DNA from: Cannabis sativa | Lineage: Eukaryota > Streptophyta > Magnoliopsida > Rosales > Cannabaceae | Reading direction: 5' to 3' | Assembly (NCBI RefSeq): GCF_029168945.1 | Contig: NC_083603.1 | Coordinates: 19,406,001 to 19,470,000 of the forward strand | Length of the DNA: 64,000 bases | Part shown: piece after piece, positions 25,172 through 36,250 of the stretch | How the letters are laid out: every line of letters starts with the position of its first letter | How positions within the stretch are numbered: the stretch's first letter is position 1 | Notes under the pieces: generated by a model | What the model was told of the DNA's origin: nothing | The model's database searches: none | What the model saw: only the letters and a program-made list of their open reading frames with translations | Made by a program: the position numbers and the translations under genes

Positions 25172-25704
25172 TTTTGAACGTTCATAGGGACGGTACTATT
25201 GACAAGTATCCTCCTGATCGGTCGAACCGGTCATACTCCGACTGCTGGTCATACTCCAGCCTGTACCGACGGGATAGGTCAATAGCACTGAACCACCAAC
25301 CAAATGTCAGCCTGATCGGTCGAACCGGTCATACTCCGCCGTCGGTCATACTCCACTCGTACCGACGTGACAGGGTTGGATGGTTCGAAGCCTAAATACA
25401 TAACTAATGTAATCTAGCAGGCTTCCTACATGCACGCTAAACATGTAATCTACATATGCATACTGTTATACTAATCTTACCCGGATTCCGATTTCGGGTG
25501 TGCGGTCAACCCGACCGGAACCGAAGCCGAGCTGACGGCGGACATCGGCTCCTAAACCATAAAAATCACAACGCTATAAGTGACACGCTAAATCACTTCC
25601 CGGGGACTAAAACTTGGAACTAAAAGTTTCCCTATCGATAAAAAGCATGGCAATACCCCTAAAAACATAAAAACGAGGAAAACTAGGGTCCCTGAATTTT
25701 CCCC

Positions 25705-25795
25705 AACCGGTAGACCGGTTGCCCAACCGGAATTCCGGTTCTGGAAAATTCAGAACCCTCATCCGGAATTCCGGATGTACAACCGAATTCCGGTT
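25705..25795. repeat. Cluster of CCGG palindromes in gypsy B 3' LTR
   Basis: Four 15..16-bp palindromic units: AACCGGTAGACCGGTT (25705), AACCGGAATTCCGGTT (25725), ATCCGGAATTCCGGAT (25761) and a copy missing one G (25781). The same four are at 32919..33010 (all complete) and 37277..37367 (last one missing one G). Confidence 0.88.
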
Positions 25796-26916
25796 CCTCG
25801 CAGTGCAGCCAACTAAAATTCTCATAACTCGACCAATTCAACCCCAATTGGTACCAAACTTTCCGCACTGCTCTAAACACCCCAAAGAACAAATCTAAGG
25901 CCTCAAAACTACCCAGAAAACACAGAGGCAAAATTCACCATTAAAGACCAAGCTTTGAGTTCCAAAACTCAAACTTGGTTAAATCCACTAACATGCATCC
26001 AAACCTAGTTAATTCTACTCAACTAAGCATGAATAAGCTTCTGAAAACACACAAGAACATCCAGCAACTTCACAGAACAAAAAGAACCATTTCTTTCAAA
26101 AATTCATAACTTTTTCACATAAAAACTAAAAGCTTTGAACAACCTAACCAACATGCTTTCAACATAGCTCAACTAATATCAATTAACATGCTTTAAACCA
26201 CATACATCAACAACAAAATCACAGCAGCAACATATTCCAAAATCATGCATGCATTTCATCAATTTCACATAAAATTCAAGAAAACACAAAGGGAATTTAC
26301 AAGAGATCACACCTTGACTAGAATTACACAAGGATGAGTTGAAAATCACAAGCTTTGAGCAGAAAAATCGCAGCCCTAGCAGCCCAAGCTTTGGCCGAAA
26401 AGAGGGAGAGAAAGAGAGCTTTGAGTGTTTTGAAAATTCCTTTTAAATTTGACTAAGTGTTGAATTTTAAGAGAAAAGAGTTTATAAAGCATTTACCATA
26501 TTATTTCAGCCAACTAAAAATAAACAAATAACATTTAATTTCCATTTAATAAATCACATAAGACAAAATACTAATGGGGCAAAAAGACCATTTTGCCCCT
26601 CCACCATAAAACCACATAAATCATACTAAAGGGGTATTTTTGGGACATTCTAAATTCCCGGCCATTCCCGACATTCCCAATGTCTAAACCCGTCCCCAAA
26701 TTACCAACATACTAAGTTGTGATTTCTACTGAGCCAAACGCCGAGTTCCAAAATACCGGACACCGGAAATGCGAAATATAAAAACTACCGATGGCATAAT
26801 CATGCATTTCTGAATTCCATAAATAACAATAATAAATTATTTAAATAGCTATAAATAATTTCATAATTAAACATAAACAACTGCTGATTTCCAAATTAAC
26901 TAAGAGGGCTTTACAA

Positions 26917-28041
26917 CTATTCCCCCCTTAAAAGGATTTCGTCCCCGAAATCTAACCTGAGTAACTCTGGATAATGAGCTCTCATATCTGACTCTAGCTC
27001 CCAGGTGGCTTCCTCCACCTTGCTGTTTCTCCAGAGAACCTTGACCAATGCTATGGTCTTATTCCGAAGGACTTTATCCTTTCTATCCAGGATCTGCACT
27101 GGTTGTTCCTCGTATGACATGTCTGGCTGAAGCTGAAGACTCTCATAACTGAGTATATGAGAGGGGTCTGAAACGTATTTTCTCAACATTGAGACATGGA
27201 ATACGTTGTGCACTGCTGATAAGGCTGGAGGCAATGCTAACCGATATGCCACTTGACCTATCTTCTCGAGAATCTCGAAAGGTCCTGTAAATCTAGGGCA
27301 TAACTTGCCTCTATTCCCGAAACGTTTAATCCCCTTCATCGGAGATACCCGTAAAAACACATGTTCCCCTACTTGGAACTCAACATCCCTGCGTTTCGGA
27401 TCTGCGTAACTCTTTTGTCTGCTCTGTGAGGCAAGCATTCTAGCTTTTATCTTCTCTATCGCCTCATTGGTCCGATGTACTGACTCAGGACCTAAATACT
27501 TCCTCTCCCCTGTCTCATCCCAGTGGATAGGGGATCTGCACTTCCTACCGTACAACAGTTCATAGGGAGCCATCCCTATCGTACTCTGATAACTGTTGTT
27601 GTAAGAGAACTCTATCAACGGTAGATACTTACTCCATGAGCCTTCAAAGTCCATAACACAGGCTCTCAACATATCCTCCAATATCTGAATTGTCCTTTCG
27701 GACTGACCATCTGTCTGAGGATGGAATGCTGTACTGAATTTTAGCTTCGTACCCATTGCCCGTTGCAAACTTTGCAAAAATTTAGAGGTGAATTTCGGAT
27801 CCCTGTCCGAAACTATAGACTTCGGTACCCCGTGAAGTCTCACCATCTCTCTGACGTACAGTTCTGCCAACTGATCCACTGAAAATGTTGTTCTAACCGG
27901 CAGAAAATGAGCAGATTTCGTAAATCGGTCCACCACTACCCAGATGGAATCATACATACCCGTGGTCCTAGGTAACCCGACCACAAAATCCATTGTAATA
28001 TCCTCCCATTTCCATTCTGGTAGGGTTAGAGGCTGCAACAA
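26917..28041 (-). CDS. Gypsy B integrase core, GPY/F and chromodomain
   Basis: 374 codons. The core has the DDE residues: Asp in [10 protein letters not shown] (near residue 18), Asp in [10 protein letters not shown] (near 79) and Glu in [10 protein letters not shown] (near 115). A GPY/F-like RFTGPFEIL lies near residue 252. The end (about 310..374) reads [21 protein letters not shown] and EEATWE, as in chromodomains of Tekay-type chromoviruses, which steer integration to heterochromatin. The stop overlaps the purine tract, which is usual. The frame starts at an internal Met because a shift near 28030 (one extra G in a GGGG run) separates it from the HHCC part. In a working element it is cut from the pol polyprotein. 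Confidence 0.9.
   Translation of the reverse strand: MLQPLTLPEWKWEDITMDFVVGLPRTTGMYDSIWVVVDRFTKSAHFLPVRTTFSVDQLAELYVREMVRLHGVPKSIVSDRDPKFTSKFLQSLQRAMGTKLKFSTAFHPQTDGQSERTIQILEDMLRACVMDFEGSWSKYLPLIEFSYNNSYQSTIGMAPYELLYGRKCRSPIHWDETGERKYLGPESVHRTNEAIEKIKARMLASQSRQKSYADPKRRDVEFQVGEHVFLRVSPMKGIKRFGNRGKLCPRFTGPFEILEKIGQVAYRLALPPALSAVHNVFHVSMLRKYVSDPSHILSYESLQLQPDMSYEEQPVQILDRKDKVLRNKTIALVKVLWRNSKVEEATWELESDMRAHYPELLRLDFGDEILLRGE
26919..26931 (-). other. Polypurine tract of gypsy B
   Basis: The element strand reads TAAGGGGGGAATA, four bases from the 3' LTR, overlapping the end of pol. Confidence 0.85.
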
Positions 28042-29611
28042 CCCCGTCGGGTCTCTGATGTTCAGCCTTGATCTGCTGACAGGTGAGGCATCTCGATACG
28101 AATTCTACCAAATTCTTCTTCATACCGTTCCACCAGAAGTACGGTTTCAAATCTTGGTACATCTTGGTGGTGCCGGGATGCAGAGAATATGGAGTAGAAT
28201 GAGCCTCCTCAAAGATCTCATTTCTAAGTTCCGCACTGTTCGGAACACAAACCCTGGCTTTATACAAAAGCATCCCACTGTCTGACACTGAAAAGTCTTT
28301 GGCTTGACCAGCCAATACCTCATCTCGGATCTTCACTAACTCCGGATCTGTCATCTGAGCGACTTTTATTCTTTCTAACAGATCAGATTGCAGCGTCAAG
28401 TTGTGAAGCTGACCTACCACAAACTCAATGCTGGATCTAACCATATCCTCAGCTAGATGGGGTGAGATCTGAACCATGCTAGCTACTTGCCCGGGACCCT
28501 TTCTGCTCAGGGCATCAGCCACTACATTGGCTTTTCCGGGATGATAGAGGATCTCACAATCATAATCCTTTACTAATTCCAACCAACGCCTTTGTCTCAT
28601 GTTCAAATCTTTCTGAGTAAAGAAATACTTGAGACTTTTATGGTCGGTATAGATCTCGTACTTCTCCCCATAAAGGTAATGCCGCCAAATCTTCAGTGCA
28701 AAAACCACTGCGGCCAATTCTAAATCATGAGTCGGGTATCGCTGTTCATAATCCTTTAACTGACGGGAGGCATAAGCGATAAACCGATCGGCTTGCATCA
28801 ATACGCACCCCAAACCCTGTTTGGATGCGTCACAAGAGACTACGAACTTCTCCTTGTCCGAAGGCAAAGCTAGTACGGAGCAAGAATCAACCTCTCGTTT
28901 CGGCTCCTGAAAACTAGCTTCGCATTTATCTGACCAGATAAATCGCTGATTCTTCTTTGTAAGCTCGGTTAGGGGCATTGAAATTTTGGAGAACCCCTCC
29001 ACGAACCTACGGTAGTACCCAGCTAAACCCAAGAAGCTTCTGATCTCTGTCACTGTCTTCGGTCTCGGCCAATCCCTGACGGATTCAATCTTCCCGGGAT
29101 CCACCTTGATCCCATCTTTACTCACAATGTGCCCTAGGAAGGACACCTGAGACAACCAGAACTCACATTTCTTGAACTTGGCGTAGAGCTTATGTTCTCG
29201 AAGTCGTTGCAGTACCATCTGAAGATGTAACTCATGCTCCTCTTCTGACTGAGAGTACACGAGGATGTCGTCGATAAACACAATCACACAGATATCGAGG
29301 AAATCCTTGAATACTCTATTCATCAGGTCCATGAATGCTGCAGGAGCATTGGTTAGTCCGAATGACATAACCAGAAACTCGTAATGTCCATACCTAGTGC
29401 GGAAAGCCGTCTTTGGAATGTCCTCCTCTCGGATTCTCAACTGATGATAACCCGAACGGAGATCAATCTTAGAAAAGACCGTCTTCCCCTGAAGCTGATC
29501 GAACAAGTCATCGATCCTAGGTAATGGATATTTATTCTTCACCGTCAGCTTGTTCAACTCCCTGTAGTCGATGCACATCCTCATAGATCCATCCTTCTTC
29601 TTGACGAACAA
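27968..29611 (-). CDS. Gypsy B reverse transcriptase, RNase H and integrase zinc finger
   Basis: 547 codons. RT covers about residues 1..175, with DLRSGYHQL near 50 and the catalytic FIDDIL near 117, the usual gypsy form of YxDD. RNase H covers about 255..375, with Asp in CDASKQGLG, Glu in DLELAAV, Asp in YTDHKSL and Asp in VVADALSR. Near 480..535 is the integrase HHCC finger ([10 protein letters not shown], then CLTCQQ). All catalytic residues look present, so this part may be functional if the frame breaks are assembly errors. It overlaps the preceding frame by 31 bases and the following one by 74. Confidence 0.92.
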   Translation of the reverse strand: MFVKKKDGSMRMCIDYRELNKLTVKNKYPLPRIDDLFDQLQGKTVFSKIDLRSGYHQLRIREEDIPKTAFRTRYGHYEFLVMSFGLTNAPAAFMDLMNRVFKDFLDICVIVFIDDILVYSQSEEEHELHLQMVLQRLREHKLYAKFKKCEFWLSQVSFLGHIVSKDGIKVDPGKIESVRDWPRPKTVTEIRSFLGLAGYYRRFVEGFSKISMPLTELTKKNQRFIWSDKCEASFQEPKREVDSCSVLALPSDKEKFVVSCDASKQGLGCVLMQADRFIAYASRQLKDYEQRYPTHDLELAAVVFALKIWRHYLYGEKYEIYTDHKSLKYFFTQKDLNMRQRRWLELVKDYDCEILYHPGKANVVADALSRKGPGQVASMVQISPHLAEDMVRSSIEFVVGQLHNLTLQSDLLERIKVAQMTDPELVKIRDEVLAGQAKDFSVSDSGMLLYKARVCVPNSAELRNEIFEEAHSTPYSLHPGTTKMYQDLKPYFWWNGMKKNLVEFVSRCLTCQQIKAEHQRPDGVVAASNPTRMEMGGYYNGFCGRVT

Positions 29612-30258
29612 AACCGGGCTCCCTGTGGTGACACACCGGGCCGAATGAACCCTATGTCAAGCAACCCTTGGAGCTGAATCTTTAATTCCTTAAGTTCAGC
29701 TGGAGCCATCCTATACGGGGCTTTGGAAACCGGATCCACCCCTGGTGCCAAGTCAATCACGAAATCGATCTCCCGCTGAGGTGGTAACCCTGGAAGTTCT
29801 TCGGGAAAGACGTCCAAAAATTCTCGAACCACTCTGATGTCCTCTGGCCGAATGGTATCTGGCCGAGTGGTGTCCACCACCACGGCTAGAAACCCTAAGC
29901 ACCCGCCGTGCAACAATTCTCTCGCTGACATAGCCGAGATCACCGGGATCCGAGATCCCTGAACCGAACCCACAAATACAAACGGTTCTTCACTTTCCGG
30001 TTGGAAGACCACCATCTTCCTCTTACAGTCAATGCTCGCCGAATATTTAGATAGGAAATCCATTCCTAAAATAATATCAAATTCGACTAAGCTCATCTCT
30101 ATCAGATCAGCGCTTAACTCCCTACCATCTATCCTGATCGGCATAGACCTAATCCACCTATTGGAGATAACCAATTCTCCGCCAGGTAACAGGGTTCCAA
30201 ACCCTGATTCATATCTATCAAAGGGTCTACCCAACTTACTAAAGACTCTGGCCGCCAC
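29581..30258 (-). CDS. Gypsy B protease end and RT N-terminus
   Basis: 225 codons. Residues 1..70 are the C-terminal half of the aspartic protease, including [12 protein letters not shown], where the flap and the ILG motif lie. Residues 125..210 run into the RT ([37 protein letters not shown]). The frame ends near 29600 because a C seems missing from a CCC(C) run relative to gypsy A and to the family. The catalytic Asp lies upstream in the other frame, near 30265..30290, where the motif reads DLG rather than DSG or DTG. Confidence 0.88.
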   Translation of the reverse strand: MAARVFSKLGRPFDRYESGFGTLLPGGELVISNRWIRSMPIRIDGRELSADLIEMSLVEFDIILGMDFLSKYSASIDCKRKMVVFQPESEEPFVFVGSVQGSRIPVISAMSARELLHGGCLGFLAVVVDTTRPDTIRPEDIRVVREFLDVFPEELPGLPPQREIDFVIDLAPGVDPVSKAPYRMAPAELKELKIQLQGLLDIGFIRPGVSPQGARFCSSRRRMDL

Positions 30259-30280
30259 ATAAGAATGTGTAGCCCCCAGA

Positions 30281-30781
30281 TCAAAACAGCACTGAATAAA
30301 GCGAGTTGTTAATAAAAAGCTGACCTGTGACTACTGATGGGCTGGCATCTGCATCAGCCTGCGTGATAGCGAATACCCTGGCTGGAGTGGGTATCGTTGG
30401 AGCTCTCGGTGCCTCTGGTCGGAGCTGGGGACATTCCCTCTTGAAGTGTCCGGGCATGCCACAATGAAAGCATCCCTGACCTTTGCACTCACCCCGATGG
30501 TGCCTCTTGCAGCTAGGGCACTCGGGATAGGAGAATCGGGTCTCATTACCACCAGGACGACTCCCTCTGCTCTGGTTCCCCCGGAACCTCTTGTTCTGAC
30601 TCGAGCCACCGGAAGCAGCGGGTGCCCTCTTCCTCTGATCAATGGCCGAACCACTACTCCCCCTACTATAGCCTGATGCAGGAGGGGTAGGAGCTCCGCC
30701 ACTAACCGGAGTACTGGCTGATTCTGACATGCACCCCACTGCGCCCTCGGCGCAGCGGTGCCTTCTCCACCATCTGAGCAT
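30281..30781 (-). CDS. Gypsy B nucleocapsid zinc knuckle and protease start
   Basis: 166 codons. Near residues 102..116 is a CCHC zinc knuckle, CFHCGMPGHFKRECP, which binds element RNA. Before it is a basic, Gly/Ser/Arg-rich stretch (RFRGNQSRGSRPGG). A second Cys/His cluster, CPSCKRHHRGEC, lies near 88..99. The frame ends in LFINNSLYSVLF, just before the protease active site, where one extra T in a TTTT run brings a TGA. It overlaps gag by 80 bases in another frame. Confidence 0.87.
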   Translation of the reverse strand: MLRWWRRHRCAEGAVGCMSESASTPVSGGAPTPPASGYSRGSSGSAIDQRKRAPAASGGSSQNKRFRGNQSRGSRPGGNETRFSYPECPSCKRHHRGECKGQGCFHCGMPGHFKRECPQLRPEAPRAPTIPTPARVFAITQADADASPSVVTGQLFINNSLYSVLF

Positions 30782-31607
30782 AGGTGGTGCTGTCGTCCGT
30801 GGTGATCATCAGGTCATGCCTGATCTTGGGATTCAACCCGTACAGATACTTCTCCTTCTTGCTGAAGTCGGTCGGCACAATTCCCGAGGCTAACCTCGCC
30901 AACCGATCGAACTGAGTAGTATACTCAGTGACGCTCATGTTCTCCCGCTGGGTCAGGTGAACGAACTCTTTCCTCTTGGCGCTTCTGACCGCCTCATTGT
31001 AATACTTTGCGTTGAAGAGTTCTTGGAACCTTTCCCAAGTCATGGTGGTGACGTCATGGATCTGAGACACCATGTCCCACCATACCAGAGCGTCCTCCTG
31101 GAACTGAAACGTGGCGCATACCACTCTGTCGTTACCGGTGACACCCATGAAATTCAGGATTCTGGTAATCACCATTAGCCACTGTTCGGCTTTCATCACG
31201 TCCGGACCTCCCAGGAATACCGGAGGTGCTTGCTTCCGGTACCGCTCATACAATGGTTCCAATCTATGGGCCGCCACCACTATCTCGGCCTGGGCAGCAG
31301 GGGCAGGTGCCACTGGAACTACGGGCACAGAAACTGCAGGAGCACCCTGCTGTCTCAACCTCTGAATCTCGAGGTCTTGTTCTTCGATCCGGGCTTGCAT
31401 CTCCGCAAACCGCAAATCCCAATTCGGGGCTCCCTGATCGGCTGGGGGAGCCTGGGCAGCCTGTGGCGGGTTCTCATCATCCCGGCCACGAGCCCTGCCT
31501 CGGGGACCTCTACCTCGGCCCCTGGCAGGTGGGGGAAACTGAGCTCCCTGTCCCTGATTCGACCCTACGGAGTTGCCCTGACTCCTGGTAGTCCGCCTGG
31601 CGTCCAT
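30702..31607 (-). CDS. Gypsy B gag
   Basis: 301 codons from an ATG 283 bases downstream of the 5' LTR on the element strand. The N-terminus (MDARRTTRSQGNSVGSNQGQ) is basic and low in complexity, with a GRGRGPRGRARGR patch. A coiled-coil-like RIEEQDLEIQRLRQQ lies near 72..86. The retrotransposon gag domain covers about 115..270 (FLGGPDVMKAEQWL, FQFQEDALVWWD, WERFQELFNAKYY). Gag forms the virus-like particle. A frame change near residue 275 cuts it before the zinc knuckle. Gypsy A carries the same start at 51627, but worn. Confidence 0.92.
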   Translation of the reverse strand: MDARRTTRSQGNSVGSNQGQGAQFPPPARGRGRGPRGRARGRDDENPPQAAQAPPADQGAPNWDLRFAEMQARIEEQDLEIQRLRQQGAPAVSVPVVPVAPAPAAQAEIVVAAHRLEPLYERYRKQAPPVFLGGPDVMKAEQWLMVITRILNFMGVTGNDRVVCATFQFQEDALVWWDMVSQIHDVTTMTWERFQELFNAKYYNEAVRSAKRKEFVHLTQRENMSVTEYTTQFDRLARLASGIVPTDFSKKEKYLYGLNPKIRHDLMITTDDSTTYAQMVEKAPLRRGRSGVHVRISQYSG

Positions 31608-31873
31608 CTAATTAGAACCGCCTGCGAAACCAAGAGTTGGCATATCAGGTCGTATTCAAGTCGAGCTTACTAATGCCGCTTAATTTGGAAATTAGAAATG
31701 AAACATGTGCCTATTCTACTATCAGGCTACTAACATGCTTCCTAACAGGCTTTTCTTTTTCATAACTGAATAAAATAAACTACTAAAGCAATAAAGGCTT
31801 ACTGAACCGTGAACCGAGCTAACTGCTGATGATGATTGTACATGTCGTGACGATCTTCGGAAGACAACCTGGC
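31608..31873 (-). other. Gypsy B leader
   Basis: 266 bases between primer site and gag ATG, without coding signal. The corresponding stretch of gypsy A (51628..51888) is well alignable. Confidence 0.75.
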
Positions 31874-31886
31874 GGCTCTGATACCA
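31874..31886 (-). other. Primer binding site of gypsy B (tRNA-iMet)
   Basis: The element strand reads TGGTATCAGAGCC, three bases after the 5' LTR end. A perfect match to the usual plant tRNA-iMet site. Confidence 0.92.
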
Positions 31887-31889
31887 AAT

Positions 31890-34130
31890 TGTAACACCCT
31901 AACTATCTGAGGCGTATTACGTGATTTTTAAACGTACTGTGCAGCTCGTTGCTAATCAACAAGGTTTATGGAAAAACGTGATTAATTAAAATTTTGCTTT
32001 TTTAATTAAACTTATAAACCATATTATAAAAGTCTCGGGATCCCGATTTATAAAATCATTTACAAACGTTTTAACTGTTTAACTTTTACATCAAAATAAA
32101 GTCGTCTAACGACAGTTACAAAAATCTCAGCCTTGCTGTCCCGAGGATCGTACGCTCCAGGCCTAACCGCCCCGACATGTACAATCTCATAAGCTCGCTC
32201 ACGGTCCATCAGTTATAGCCTTGCCTTTACCTACACATGAACATAAACTGTGAGTCGACGTACTCGCAAGAAAAGCATAAAAATATCATACATAACTAAC
32301 TGCCGTGTCCAACACGATACTGAGTCCCGCTACTGCCATGTCCAACATGGTACTGAGCTACTACTGCCATGTCCAACATGGTACTGAGTTTTGAACGTTC
32401 ATAGGGACGGTACTATTGACAAGTATCCTCCTGATCGGTCGAACCGGTCATACTCCGGCTGCTGGTCATACTCCACCGTACCGACGGGATAGGTCAATAA
32501 GCACCGAACCACCAACCAAATGTCACTGATCGGCCGAACTGGTCATACTCCGCCGTCGGTCATACTCCAAATTTCGTACCGACGTGACGGGGTTGGATGG
32601 TTCGAAGCCTAAATACATAACTAATGTAATCTAGCAGCTTCCTACATGCACGCTAAACATGTAATCTACATATGCATACCGTTATACTAATCTTACCCGG
32701 ATTCCGATTTCGTGTGTGCTTGGCCAACCCGACCGGAACCGAAGCCGAGCTATTGACATCGGCTCCTAAACCATAAAAATCACAACGCTATAAGTGACAC
32801 GCTAAATCACTTCCCGGGGACTAAAACTTGGAACTAAAAGTTTCCCTATCGCTAAAAAGCATGGCAATACACCTAAAAACATAAAAACGAGGAAAACTAG
32901 GGTCCCTGAATTTTCCCCAACCGGTAGACCGGTTGCCCAACCGGAATTCCGGTTCTGGAAAATTCAGAACCCTCATCCGGAATTCCGGATGTACAACCGG
33001 AATTCCGGTTCCTCGCAGGCAGCCAACTAAAATTCTCATAACTCGACCAATTCAACCCCAATTGGTACCAAACTTTCCAGACCTGTTCTAAACACCCCAA
33101 AGAACAAATCTAAGGCCTCAAAACTACCCAGAAAACACAGAGGCAAAATTCACCATTAAAGACCAAGCTTTGAGTTCCAAAACTCAAACTTGGTTAAATC
33201 CACTAACATGCATCCAAACCTAGTTAATTCTACTCAACTAAGCATGAATAAGCTTCTGAAAACACACAAGAACATCCAGCAACTTCACAGAACAAAAAGA
33301 ACCATTTCTTTCAAAAATTCATAACTTTTTCACATAAAAACTAAAAGCTTTGAACAACCTAACCAACATGCTTTCAACATAGCTCAACTAATATCAATTA
33401 ACATGCTTTAAACCACATTAATCAACAACAAAATCACAGCAGCAACATATTCCAAAATCATGCATGCATTTCATCAATTTCACATAAAATTCAAGAAAAC
33501 ACAAAGGGAATTTACAAGAGATCACACCTTGACTAGAATTACACAAGGATGAGTTGAAAATCACAAGCTTTGAGCAGAAAAATCCCAGCCCTAGCAGCCC
33601 AAGCTTTGGCCGAAAAGAGGGAGAGAAAGAGAGCTTTGAGTGTTTTGAAAATTCCTTTTAAATTTGACTAAGTGTTGAATTTTAAGAGAAAAGAGTTTAT
33701 AAAGCATTTACCATATTATTTCAGCCAACTAAAAATAAACAAATAACATTTAATTTCCATTTAATAAATCACATAAGACAAAATACTAATGGGGCAAAAA
33801 GACCATTTTGCCCCTCCACCATAAAACCACATAAATCATACTAAAGGGGTATTTTTGGGACATTCTAAATTCCCGGCCATTCCCGACATTCCCAATGTCT
33901 AAACCCGTCCCCAAATTACCAACATACTAAGTTGTGATTTCTACTGAGCCAAACGCCGAGTTCCAAAATACCGGACACCGGAAATGCGAAATATAAAAAC
34001 TACCGATGGCATAATCATGCATTTTTTAATTCCATAAATAACAGTAATAAATTATTTAAATAGCTATAAATAATTTCATAATTAAACATAAACAACTGCT
34101 GATTTCCAAATTAACTAAGCGGGCTTTACA
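31890..34130 (-). repeat. 5' LTR of gypsy B
   Basis: 2241 bp, paired with 24672..26915, followed by the target duplication ACTAC at 34131..34135. It carries the complete four-unit palindrome cluster at 32919..33010. Confidence 0.92.
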
Positions 34131-36250
34131 ACTACTTTTGGTTAATCAGGAAATTAACACTAGTAGTTAAGGCAATTTGGAATGGTGCCAAAGATGTATA
34201 GAACTTTCCTTAGACTGAAGAAGTACCTTTCCTGCAACTTTAACATTCAGTCCCTTCCTGGTAGACCTAGAGACTTCAGATAGGTTTTTACACTTCTCCA
34301 AAATCACTATTCAACCCCCAGAGTAATCACCATCTTATCAGAAAGATTTACTAGCACAAAGGCAAATTTCGAAATCTGATATGGTGTAGTCTAAGAGTTT
34401 TAAACACACCCTTATAGACTAACATATAGTTCCTCTTCTTAATTTTAAGATTTACTTGATTGTCTTCCAATGTTCTTCTCCTGGATTAATCTGATGCCCA
34501 CTCATTACTCCCACTCAACAGTAGGTGTCTGGTCTAAGGCATACTAAAGCATATCTGAGACCTCTCACTGTTGATATTAGAAATTCTTTCATGGCTTTAT
34601 CTTTTCTGGAATAGTTGAGACTTTTCCTTAGATAAATAAAATCTATGCCTAAGAAGTTGTGAAGCTTCTATAGATTGCCATTAGAAAGAAAATGCTTCAG
34701 CATCTTACTAAAGTAAGTTGCTTGCATTAGAGTAAGTAATTACCAGGTATACCATAAGCCATAGGTTTAGATAAACTCAAACCTATAATACTAGGAACAG
34801 GAAGTTTTGTTAAGTCCATTGAATAGGCTTATAAACAAAAATTTCCTTTTATGTCCTTGTAATAAAAAACTTTAGGTTATTCCTTGTGAATGGATTAACC
34901 CATAGTCTTTTGGCTTTCTTCTTAGTTTCTTATCTTGACAATCCATTACTTATTTAAACTCACAATGGATTTTAATCACTAGTGTCTCCCAAGTCATAAG
35001 AAGGTGAGTTCCTAGAAACTCTCCCACTACGACAAGGTACCGTGAATTATGTCTAAGAAAACTAAACGGTATTAACCTCTTTGGTTGTGACGACAACAGA
35101 GGCAGTGGGATCATCATATGTCAAATAAGATCATAGAACACTTTTGGAATCAAGAAATAAATATCTCCTTTATCTGCTACTTTATTTTCACACTTAGTCA
35201 TTATCTTAGAAAAGTAGTATTTGTTTGAACAAACACTTTCTTATTTATTGACTATGGGATGGTCCACCCCTAATCACTTAGAATAGCTAACAAACCATGG
35301 TTAACAGTTCTAGCTTTTTTTAAGATTTTGATTAGGACATCCATGAATCTAGTAATGATTTACATTAAGTACCTAACCATTACATCATTCTGAAATTGTA
35401 TTATCATAGAAGGATTTAGGCAACGACTAGTAACTAATCATCAGTATGCAACTCGAAATTTCTGGGGAGGTAAGTTTGGATATAATTCAAAAATCAATTT
35501 AATGATCTTTGAACTGCATATCAACTAACTATTTCTCCACCCCTATCAGTTCGCAAGATCTTTAACCACTTACCTTAATGGTTTTCCATTGCTAGAAGTT
35601 TAAGAAATTTTTTAAACATTTCAAATTTCTTTGCATAAGGTATAATCTAGAGTGATCGTTTTAAGAATACAACGAAAAACTCATATCCATCCCTGAATGT
35701 ACACCCATCTGCGAATGAGATGAACTACTTTCAGTGGATATAGGCATATTTACTCTTTGCAGAGATTGATCTTGTCAAAACCACTATGAACAAGATACAA
35801 ATGCCATAGATTAAAAAAAAATGTGGTAGTGTCTTTTGATGACTTAGGTTTAGTTACATCAAAGAGTTCTTAGAATCGTGCAAGTGGATCCTGGTCACAG
35901 AATACCAAACTCATATTCCATACAGTTTGAATCCATTAATAGAAGATGGATATTGAACACTTGGAAAGTGTAACTGTATTGCTTCCTGGAAATAGAAATA
36001 TAAGAAAATTTCTGTTTGGATTCTAAAATTAAAGTCAAAGACTTAAATTCAACCAAATATAATGAGTAATTCTATCTTGGACCACCCCTACTAATATAAA
36101 CTCTAAGTCAGATTTGCCCATACAAGTATGAGATTTCTAAGATTGAGGATTTATATCAATTGGGAATAGAATTTCGGGATTATAATCATATGCGTCATTT
36201 AATTTCTTAAGAGAAAATATAATGACATGAAATGATTTATAGACCATTCA
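34131..36250 (-). pseudogene. Fossil copia pol inside N2
   Basis: Matches N1 4567..6700 throughout. It shows the same RT-end remnant near 34440..34580 (including the shared stop) and the same pre-integrase and integrase remnants near 35690..35840. A two-base deletion near 35090 breaks the frame that is open in N1 at 5287..5565. It ends at the solo-LTR insertion. Confidence 0.65.

Larger units (their letters stand above)
24672..26915 (-). repeat. 3' LTR of gypsy B
   Basis: 2244 bp, TGTAACACCC to GCTTTACA on the plus strand. Very similar to 31890..34130. Mismatches and small indels cluster in the repeat-rich part near 25200..25560. Confidence 0.92.
24672..34130 (-). mobile_element. Gypsy B: nearly intact Ty3/gypsy chromovirus (Tekay-like)
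   Basis: A complete 9.5-kb element with LTRs 24672..26915 and 31890..34130, primer site 31874..31886, purine tract about 26919..26931 and target duplication ACTAC. Gag, protease, RT, RNase H, integrase and chromodomain follow in order on the minus strand, which is the Ty3/gypsy order. The reading frame changes four times, at least three of them at short homopolymers. The C-terminal chromodomain-like segment suggests a chromovirus of the Tekay/Del kind. It inserted into copia N2. Confidence 0.93.

Noticed and set aside
31226..31673. Overlapping plus-strand frames of 121 and 147 codons
   Set aside because: They are antisense to gypsy B gag in GC-rich DNA. The gag reading on the other strand is certain.
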